A stretch of DNA of 7,575 nucleotides from Pseudomonadota bacterium (GTDB taxonomy: Bacteria > Pseudomonadota > Gammaproteobacteria > SZUA-229), in NCBI GenBank assembly GCA_015222915.1, contig JADFWE010000155.1, positions 1 to 7,575 on the forward strand. The letters run 5' to 3'. This document shows positions 1 through 5,196 of the stretch, in pieces. The notes under the pieces are model-generated. The model saw nothing but the letters and a program-made list of their open reading frames with translations, searched no databases and was not told where the DNA came from. How positions within the stretch are numbered: position 1 is the stretch's first letter; each line of letters starts with the position of its first letter. The translations under genes and the position numbers were made by a program.

Positions 1-4
1 ACGC

Positions 5-27
5 TATGCTTCGCTCAGGATGACACC
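5..27. repeat. Fragment of a dispersed intergenic repeat
   Basis: The stretch reads TATGCTTCGCTCAGGATGAC and then ACC. Its complement (GTCATCCTGAGCGAAGC) matches a short motif that I recall as widespread between genes in many environmental bacterial genomes. Only part of one copy lies in the window and no function is visible. Identification is from memory and would need a genome-wide count. Confidence 0.4.
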
Positions 28-44
28 AACCAATCAAAGCTTTT

Positions 45-68
45 CCTTGGCGTCTTTGCGTCTCGACA
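45..68 (-). repeat. Octamer tandem repeat, left copy
   Basis: On the minus strand this is three 8-base units: a degenerate TGTCGAGA, then CGCAAAGA, then CGCCAAGG, followed by AAAAG. The same unit pattern, CGC(A/C)(A/G)AG(A/G) followed by an A run, occurs at 7544-7567 on the plus strand, so the two copies face opposite ways around the gene cluster. Octamer arrays like this are, as I recall, common between genes in diverse bacteria. No gene or promoter is linked to it here. Confidence 0.6.
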
Positions 69-136
69 ACTGCTCCTGCGTTGTTCTACTTACGGGCGTC
101 CTGCCCTAATCTGCGAGAATAATTGTTTTTGCTTTT

Positions 137-161
137 AACGGCCAACGAACAACGGCCAACG
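137..161. repeat. Short direct repeat AACGGCCAACG x2
   Basis: AACGGCCAACG occurs exactly at 137-147 and again at 151-161, a 14-base period, between the end of the response regulator gene and the left octamer repeat. It looks like another dispersed-repeat remnant rather than a gene part; no regulatory role is evident, because no start codon of a supported gene lies nearby. Confidence 0.5.
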
Positions 162-188
162 TCGCGTTTGTGCCATTTTTAGGCTTTG

Positions 189-208
189 AAAAATGAGCCG
201 GAATGGCT
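189..208 (-). terminator. Weak terminator-like hairpin after the response regulator gene
   Basis: Just past the TAG stop (210-212) the minus-strand RNA can form AGCC-ATTCC-GGCT (196-208), then CA and a run of five U (189-193). The stem has only four pairs, so this is a poor intrinsic terminator; termination may rely on Rho. Confidence 0.25.
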
Positions 209-209
209 G

Positions 210-2387
210 CTAATGATGCCGATGCGATCCGTTGGTGAGGTCGTTCTGGCTGCCCGGTGAGGCATACGGTTCCTGAATCAGCAGCTGTGAGATGATCTCC
301 GGCGGTAATGGTTTGCCGAACAGGAATCCCTGCGCTTCACAGCATTCGATCTCGCGCAGGTAATCCAGCTGTCGCTGGGTCTCTACACCTTCGGCGATAA
401 CGTTCAGTTTCAGTGCCTTCGCCATGGCGACGATGGTATTGATGATGGTGTTGTCGCCTCTGTTGATGTGGCTCTCCTTGAGGAAAGTGCGATCGATCTT
501 CAAAGTATGTATCGGCAGTTTATGCAGATAGCTCAGAGACGAGTAACCGGTGCCAAAATCATCGATGGCGATTGTGATGCCGTGACTGCTCAGCTCTTTC
601 AGTTTGCGGATAACGCTGTCCATGTCTTCCATGATGGCGTTCTCGGTAATCTCCAGTTCGATGTATTTGCCGGGCACGTCATGGTCTTTCATTATATCGA
701 TGATATTGCTGACGATATCTTCTTCCATCAGCTGACGAGCGGAGATGTTGATCGACATACGGACCTCGGGCAGGCCGTCTTTGCGCCAGCGGCTGAGCTC
801 CCTGCAGGCGCTCTTTATCACCCAGTAACCGATGTCGACGATCATGCCGCTCTCTTCTGCAAACGAGATGAACTCAGATGGAGATATAGCGCCGTGTTCC
901 GGGTGTTCCCAGCGCAACAGTGCCTCTATACCGACGATCTCGCCGCTGCGCAGATTGATCTGAGGCTGGTATACTAGGTTAAATTCGTCATTATCAAGTG
1001 CTTTGTGGATACCGGTATCGAGCGAAAGCTTCTTCAGGTACGGCACGTTCATCTCATCGGAATAAAACTTGTGGCCATTTTTGCCCTGGCCTTTCACATG
1101 GTACATGGCGACGTCAGCGTGTTTAATCAGGCTGTCCATATTGGTGCCATCTTCCGGGTACATGGCGATGCCGATACTGGCACTGACATATAGCTCGTGG
1201 TTGTCGATATAGAAAGGCCGTTTCAGGGTGTCCGTTATCTTCTCTGCCAGTTTGCTGGCATCGTCGCGGCCATTGGTCAGCTTGGGCAGCATCAGGGTGA
1301 ACTCGTCACCGCCGAATCGTGACAGTGTATCGCCCTGACGGATACAGCCTTTGAGCCGGGCACTGACCTGTTGCAGCAGTTCGTCACCTATCATATGGCC
1401 AAGACTGTCATTGATGTTTTTGAAGCGGTCCAGGTCGAGGAACATGACCGCAAGTTTCTCGTTATCACGTTTCGCCTGATTGATGGCGAGGCTGAGGCGG
1501 TCGCGCAATAGTGCGCGGTTAGGCAGCTGGGTGAGCAGATCGTGGTAGGCCTGAAAACTGATGGTCTCTTCAGCTACTTTGCGTTCGGTCACATCGCGAG
1601 CTACGCCATAGGTTCCGGTGTAACTGCTGTCGTTGGTCTTACTGCCGTTGTACATCCCCATCGCGCTGAGCTCGATGGGGATGGTGCGGTTATTGAAGTG
1701 GCGGGTCTTGTCGTCATCTTTGCATTTCAGGCGCAGCTCGATATTTTTGGCTGCACGGGTACCGATGCGACGCTCGTTAAAAACATACTTCGCCTGCTCC
1801 ATGTCATCGTGATGCACCAGGAATGAATAATGTTTGCCGACGATCTCTTCTTTACTGAAACCGAGCAGGCTCTCGATACGTTCGTTGATGAAAGTAAAGT
1901 GCCCGTCCTGATCAAGGATGTAGATGATGTCGGGTGAGGTGTTTACGATGTAGCGATGAAGACGTTCGGATTCGGACAGCTGTTTCTGGATGAAGATGTT
2001 CTGTTTGTGCAGCTGTTTTTCTTTCAGTGCGTTATTAATAGTGATGATCAGCTCATCGGTGGCGTAAGGTTTGCGCAGGAAGTCGTAAGCGCCCTGGGTG
2101 CAGGCGTTCTTGGCTGCTTCAAACGAGGTTTCACCGCTGACGATGATGACCGAGGTGTTGATATCGTTGCTACGGATGTGCTGCATTACATCATGGCCGT
2201 TGACGTACGGCATGTGCAGATCCAGTAGTACCAGATCATATTCGTTCTGGTCCAGCTGACAGATGGCTTCCTGGCCGCCTATGGCGATATCCGGATTAAA
2301 CCCCCTGATAGCGAGTAAATCTTTTAAACTTTTTAGTACGATAGGATCGTCATCGACGATAAGAATCTTTTGCTCATTTATGCTCAT
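210..2387 (-). CDS. REC-PAS-GGDEF-EAL response regulator (c-di-GMP cyclase/phosphodiesterase)
   Basis: Cytoplasmic response regulator of 725 aa predicted to make and/or break c-di-GMP when its receiver is phosphorylated. Domains: REC about 5-122 (acidic pair D12/D13, phosphoacceptor D56 in LLDLHMP, S84, K106 in RKP); PAS about 143-272, ending in the usual GVARDVTERK; GGDEF about 277-442 with intact GGDEF at 359-363 and an RxxD inhibitory site at R350-D353, five residues before it; EAL about 455-705. The EAL catalytic set is complete: E488 (EALLRW), N547, E579, D609/D610 (DDFGTGYSS), K630, E666 and Q686. Both activities are therefore plausible; which dominates cannot be read from sequence. The C-terminus is a polar tail ending SHRHH. 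The ATG has only a weak ribosome site (GAGTG in AATTGAGTGAAAT), and a strong dyad lies 16 bases upstream. The gene follows the HDOD kinase on the same strand after 148 bases, which makes that kinase its probable partner. No transmembrane segment is seen. Domain identity is near certain; pairing is inferred. Confidence 0.97.
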   Translation of the reverse strand: MSINEQKILIVDDDPIVLKSLKDLLAIRGFNPDIAIGGQEAICQLDQNEYDLVLLDLHMPYVNGHDVMQHIRSNDINTSVIIVSGETSFEAAKNACTQGAYDFLRKPYATDELIITINNALKEKQLHKQNIFIQKQLSESERLHRYIVNTSPDIIYILDQDGHFTFINERIESLLGFSKEEIVGKHYSFLVHHDDMEQAKYVFNERRIGTRAAKNIELRLKCKDDDKTRHFNNRTIPIELSAMGMYNGSKTNDSSYTGTYGVARDVTERKVAEETISFQAYHDLLTQLPNRALLRDRLSLAINQAKRDNEKLAVMFLDLDRFKNINDSLGHMIGDELLQQVSARLKGCIRQGDTLSRFGGDEFTLMLPKLTNGRDDASKLAEKITDTLKRPFYIDNHELYVSASIGIAMYPEDGTNMDSLIKHADVAMYHVKGQGKNGHKFYSDEMNVPYLKKLSLDTGIHKALDNDEFNLVYQPQINLRSGEIVGIEALLRWEHPEHGAISPSEFISFAEESGMIVDIGYWVIKSACRELSRWRKDGLPEVRMSINISARQLMEEDIVSNIIDIMKDHDVPGKYIELEITENAIMEDMDSVIRKLKELSSHGITIAIDDFGTGYSSLSYLHKLPIHTLKIDRTFLKESHINRGDNTIINTIVAMAKALKLNVIAEGVETQRQLDYLREIECCEAQGFLFGKPLPPEIISQLLIQEPYASPGSQNDLTNGSHRHH

Positions 2388-2402
2388 ATTTCACTCAATT
2401 GC

Positions 2403-2424
2403 GTAAAAGTTGCCCAACTCTTAC
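2403..2424. promoter_or_regulatory. Operator-like dyad upstream of the response regulator gene
   Basis: GTAAAAGTTG and CAACTCTTAC face each other across a two-base CC centre. Nine of ten pairs match (the mismatch is A2407/C2420), and the core AGTTG-CC-CAACT is perfect. The dyad ends 16 bases before the ATG at 2387. As DNA it looks like a repressor or activator operator for a dimeric regulator; as RNA it would be a compact leader hairpin followed by UUUU beside the ribosome site. I do not recognise the regulator, and no convincing -35/-10 pair was found around it. Confidence 0.5.
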
Positions 2425-2502
2425 TTTGTAATTTTTATCAGCACTGTTCCTGAGCGCCTGCTTTTATATCATTTTATGGTTACGGAAATTTCGTGTTTTG
2501 TT

Positions 2503-2532
2503 AAAAAACATTCCGAACTTTTCCTGTTTTTT
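2503..2532. terminator. AT-rich inverted repeat after the kinase gene, possible terminator
   Basis: AAAAAACA (2503-2510) and TGTTTTTT (2525-2532) form an exact 8-base inverted repeat with a 14-base loop, three bases past the kinase stop codon. In kinase mRNA the stem is followed by its own U run, the usual order for an intrinsic terminator, though the stem is nearly all A-U. It may only partly stop transcription into the response regulator gene. Confidence 0.35.
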
Positions 2533-2535
2533 CAG

Positions 2536-4701
2536 TTACTTGGGTAGCAGGATGTGGAAACTCGTACCTTTGTCGCTACTTCTGCAACTGATCGAACCAT
2601 TTAGTTCGTTAACCAGTTTTTTGACTATCGTCAGCCCCAGACCGGCATGATCGCCACCTTTGGTCGTTTCGACCGGTGAGAACAGTCCTGAAAGGGTCTT
2701 GCTGTCGATGCCCGGGCCATCATCGGCGACAGAAACCTCGATATGTTCCTTGCCGTCAACATTGACGTTATCTTGAGTGTAGACCATAAGTTGGCCATTT
2801 GCAGGAAGTGCTTCTACAGCATTTTTTACCAGGTTGGTATAAATCTGTTTCAGCGCGTTGGTATTGCTGTTCAGGCTTTCGATACGTTCATCCAGATCGA
2901 GTGAAATCTGGATGTTCTTACTGGCGAACAGGGAGGTCTGGAAGACATGGGTAAGGTCCGCGATGATTGCGTTTATATCGACCGGCGAGGTGGCGTCAGT
3001 GGTGCTTTCCGTTTCGGTGAGGCGTTTCAGGATAAGGCTGATGCGTTCGATCTCAGCCTTGATGGTCTGTACATCCTCCTGTGCAGGTTTGTCCTTTTCC
3101 AGCTTGTAGCTGAGTATGCCCAGATAGTTATTCATGATGCTCAGCGGGTTGCGCACTTCGTGCAGCACCTCGTGGATCTTCTGCTCCATCTGCTGCATCT
3201 GGTTTTTTTGAACGGAAGGTTTGGCGCTTGCGCTGTTTGCTGTGATGGTGTGCGCGACTTCGTTGACGAAGCGCATCAGCAGCGGCAGCTGTTTCCACAG
3301 GGCTTCACGCTGCTCGCCGCCGACACCCATCACCAGTGCGCCGACCGCTACGTTATTCATCATCATCGGCAGGCAGATAATGCCTTCCTGTTCGGTAAAA
3401 CTGAGGAGCTGGCGATCGACGATGGAGAGCTGGTCCAGCTCGCGTTCGAAGGAGTGTTTTGCCTGTTTATTCAATAGCGAATCACTGACCAGGCTGCGAC
3501 CGCTACGCAGGGGGATGGAGATATCGGTCAGCTGTGATGGCTGGTTCTGTGCTGCGACCGCATGGACACGGTCATCTGCTGCATCGTATAAAAACAGTAT
3601 GTTGTTATCGACGCCGAACAGGATGCCTATCTGTTGTGATATAACGGCAAGTAATGCCTGCTGGTTTTCATTGTTGCTCCTGTTGCGTGACAGCTGCTGA
3701 TGGAGGCCGTCCAGCAGTGCGATATTGCGTACCTGTTCGGCGAGCTGCAGGTGTTTGTATTCATCACTGGCGATCAACTGGTTACCGGTATCAGTGCTCA
3801 TGTCCGCAGTCGGCATGATGATCTCCAGTGTTCTTTCGCTGTGTTTTATCCTGGCCTTGGCATCCTGCAGTATTTCGAGCAGAAGGTTTTTGTCCAGTCC
3901 CAGCAGTTCTTTAGCATCGTCAAATATCTGCTGGTTTTCAGTGTTGTTGTCCAGGTCGCTGATCAGACTATTGGCCAGGTTAATGATCTTCACCAGCGGG
4001 TGTGCATCACGGATGCGTGCAGCGGGTTCATGATGATAGAGCACCGCATCGTAGATAAAGCTGTTAACACCGTGTTTTTTCAGCAGCTCCGCACCGACCC
4101 GCTGATGGGTGGTATCGAATGTATCCTGCTCCAGATTATGGAAGTAGTCGTCTCCGTCAAGCTGTGCAAAAATACTGATGTATTTTTCAGGATAGGCGGT
4201 ATCCATGGCCAGCTGGCCGATATCGTGCAGCAGGCCGGTCGAATAGGCCTCATCCGGGTCGTTATAGTCACAGTATTTAGCGATGGACTGTGCGACAACT
4301 GCACAGTAGGTGGAGTGTTGCCAGTGCTGTTTAAGAAACTCTGTGCGTTCCGGGTTATTGGGTGAAAAAAATTGCTGTACCGCTGCTGTTACTGCAATGC
4401 TTTTGATAGTGTTGATGCCCAGCTGCTTGAGCTGGAATTCTATCTGCGAGCCTGGTTGTGAGCCTGGCGATCGGGCCTTATCTTTCTGTGCCAGTACGCC
4501 ATAGTCACGGTGATACACTGAGCAGATGCGCGCATACAGGCCGGGGTCCTGGCGCAGGACAGTTGCCAGTTCACTGAATGACGGGCTCTCGTCGTGACAG
4601 ATATCAAGCAGCTGCAACAGAGCATGCGGCAAGCTTGGCAGCTTGTCGATGTCAGCTTTTTGCAGTAAAAGCTGTGCAGATTTTGTGGCTGATTGACTCA
4701 T
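2536..4701 (-). CDS. HDOD-GAF hybrid sensor histidine kinase
   Basis: Soluble 721-aa sensor kinase expected to autophosphorylate on histidine and pass phosphate to a separate receiver, since it has none itself. HDOD domain about 12-250: starts with LPSLPHALLQLL, has RQDPGL at 50-55 and GLLHDIG around H159-D160. It keeps HD-like residues H129, H159/D160, H199 and H223/H224, while the position of the last HD-family aspartate appears to be N244. GAF-like domain about 345-488 (assigned from fold-like pattern, less certain). HisKA about 498-565 with H-box HEVRNPL, phosphoacceptor H514. HATPase about 570-721: N-box N623/N627, G1 DDGPG 660-664, F-box F674, G2 GLGL 687-690, G3 GTSF 712-715. A PGSQPGSQ tandem sits in an HDOD loop at 79-86. 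The ATG is the first possible start, because an in-frame TAG lies three codons upstream; no clear ribosome site is visible. The next gene downstream encodes a receiver protein. The signal is unknown; control by an FNR-type regulator is possible from the upstream box. Confidence 0.95.
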   Translation of the reverse strand: MSQSATKSAQLLLQKADIDKLPSLPHALLQLLDICHDESPSFSELATVLRQDPGLYARICSVYHRDYGVLAQKDKARSPGSQPGSQIEFQLKQLGINTIKSIAVTAAVQQFFSPNNPERTEFLKQHWQHSTYCAVVAQSIAKYCDYNDPDEAYSTGLLHDIGQLAMDTAYPEKYISIFAQLDGDDYFHNLEQDTFDTTHQRVGAELLKKHGVNSFIYDAVLYHHEPAARIRDAHPLVKIINLANSLISDLDNNTENQQIFDDAKELLGLDKNLLLEILQDAKARIKHSERTLEIIMPTADMSTDTGNQLIASDEYKHLQLAEQVRNIALLDGLHQQLSRNRSNNENQQALLAVISQQIGILFGVDNNILFLYDAADDRVHAVAAQNQPSQLTDISIPLRSGRSLVSDSLLNKQAKHSFERELDQLSIVDRQLLSFTEQEGIICLPMMMNNVAVGALVMGVGGEQREALWKQLPLLMRFVNEVAHTITANSASAKPSVQKNQMQQMEQKIHEVLHEVRNPLSIMNNYLGILSYKLEKDKPAQEDVQTIKAEIERISLILKRLTETESTTDATSPVDINAIIADLTHVFQTSLFASKNIQISLDLDERIESLNSNTNALKQIYTNLVKNAVEALPANGQLMVYTQDNVNVDGKEHIEVSVADDGPGIDSKTLSGLFSPVETTKGGDHAGLGLTIVKKLVNELNGSISCRSSDKGTSFHILLPK

Positions 4702-4866
4702 GTATAGCTAACAACTTTTTGAAATGGCTGCGTCAGTCCGATGCGGCGATAACGAAAATTAAAGGGGAATCCAGATAAATTGACTGTTTTTGTCCGATAG
4801 AAACAGTATGGTCATACAGCTCTGTTCATAGAAGCGACCGGGGTGTTCAAGTCTGCGGCCTGATCA

Positions 4867-4905
4867 GGTATTGCATGCAACATGCAGTATGTATATGCAA
4901 TAACC
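4867..4905. promoter_or_regulatory. Imperfect dyad with palindrome TTGCATGCAA
   Basis: GGTATTGCAT (4867-4876) pairs with ATGCAATAACC (4895-4905) apart from one extra base in the right arm. The left arm overlaps an exact 10-base palindrome, TTGCATGCAA (4871-4880). It lies about 165-205 bases upstream of the kinase ATG, so it could be an operator or part of a long leader RNA. The cognate factor is unknown. Confidence 0.35.
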
Positions 4906-4922
4906 GTGCACATAATTTTAAA

Positions 4923-4936
4923 TTGATATTTATCAA
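4923..4936. promoter_or_regulatory. FNR/Anr-type binding site (TTGAT-ATTT-ATCAA)
   Basis: The site matches the FNR-family consensus TTGAT-N4-ATCAA at all ten defined positions, and the symmetry extends one base further on each side (ATTGATA-TT-TATCAAT). FNR/Anr/Dnr proteins are CRP-family activators and repressors that respond to oxygen or nitric oxide. The centre is about 228 bases upstream of the kinase ATG. For a rightward start near 4958 the box would sit at about -28 and cover the -35, a repressing position. No FNR gene lies in the window. In A/T-rich DNA a chance match is possible. Confidence 0.5.
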
Positions 4937-4951
4937 TAAGTTAAATATAAA
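4923..4951 (+). promoter_or_regulatory. Sigma-70-like promoter pointing right
   Basis: TTGATA (4923-4928, five of six consensus bases), a spacer of exactly 17, then TATAAA (4946-4951, five of six). Transcription would start near 4958 and run towards the 3' end of the membrane protein gene, antisense to it. No protein gene follows, but nested inverted repeats start at 4962, so the likely product is a small RNA. The -35 coincides with the left half of the FNR-type box. Confidence 0.4.
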
Positions 4952-4957
4952 GTGGTT

Positions 4958-5093
4958 TTTGTAGCGTCAATAAAGTGTAAAGAAAAAAGACACGTAGGAA
5001 ACTGGTAATCTGTGCTGCATTTTATCGTATGTGGTGCATAAAAGTAGTTAAAATGCATATATTTGACGCTAAAAGTTAATTATTAGTGTTTTT
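4958..5093 (+). ncRNA. Candidate small structured RNA (or MITE-like element)
   Basis: Visible pairings nest: P1 TAGCGTCAA (4962-4970) with TTGACGCTA (5063-5071), nine exact pairs; a weak GTGT/ACAC stem (4975-4978/4990-4993); P2 TGCATTTTA (5016-5024) with TAAAATGCA (5049-5057), nine exact pairs; inside it TATG/CATA (5028-5031/5037-5040) with a five-base loop. An alternative hairpin 5065-5072/5083-5090, with two G-U pairs, ends in a U-rich stretch and resembles an intrinsic terminator. A good promoter ends 11 bases before P1. I recognise no known RNA family. The rival reading is a 110-base miniature transposable element with TA at both ends (TA-GCGTCAA ... TTGACGC-TA). Neither is proven. Confidence 0.3.
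5065..5093 (+). terminator. Terminator-like hairpin sharing the P1 arm
   Basis: GACGCTAA (5065-5072) pairs with TTAGTGTT (5083-5090), six Watson-Crick and two G-U pairs, with a 10-base loop. U residues fill 5089-5093 and continue as GTGTTT. Its 5' arm is the same sequence that closes P1, so the two folds exclude each other. Stability is modest. Confidence 0.25.
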
Positions 5094-5196
5094 GTGTTTG
5101 GCTTTGCTAGTAATGGTGTAAGCGCTTCATTTATCTGTTTAGGTTAAATGATGTTCATTCGTGCTGATTTTTTTGCTGAGGCGTTGCGGCAAAGGG

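Larger units (their letters stand above)
4702..5196. other. 495-base structured spacer without a protein gene
   Basis: This gap separates the membrane GGDEF-EAL gene from the HDOD kinase gene. No convincing open reading frame lies in it. Its middle (about 4900-5100) is clearly richer in A/T than the genes. It holds an FNR-type box, a rightward sigma-70-like promoter, nested inverted repeats, a dyad with a palindromic core, and small dyads nearer the kinase gene: CTGTTT/AAACAG at 4784-4806 and GTATG-GT-CATAC at 4806-4817. I found no strong leftward promoter for the kinase. A poor candidate is TTGACG (4965-4970) with TATATT (4944-4949) on the minus strand, whose spacing is only 15. No convincing terminator for the membrane protein gene was found. 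Confidence 0.7.

Noticed and set aside
468..2228. Several plus-strand open frames opposite the response regulator gene
   Set aside because: They are mirror frames of a clearly coding GGDEF-EAL sequence, with no recognisable domains or ribosome sites.
2858..4625. Plus- and minus-strand open frames overlapping the kinase gene, up to 221 codons
   Set aside because: The kinase frame carries all expected motifs; the overlapping frames have low-complexity composition and no family resemblance.
5120..5127. Palindrome AAGCGCTT, resembling the core of LacI-family operators
   Set aside because: Only eight bases, symmetry stops at once, and it lies near the 3' end of a gene with no promoter next to it.
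5162..5179. Direct repeat TGCTGA either side of a T run after the membrane protein gene
   Set aside because: Too short, and the arms do not pair as a hairpin; on the transcribed strand the run is A, not U, so it is not a terminator.
4702..5196. A known c-di-GMP riboswitch in the spacer between c-di-GMP genes
   Set aside because: I looked for the conserved GEMM-type core and paired elements and saw none; the inverted repeats present do not match that layout.
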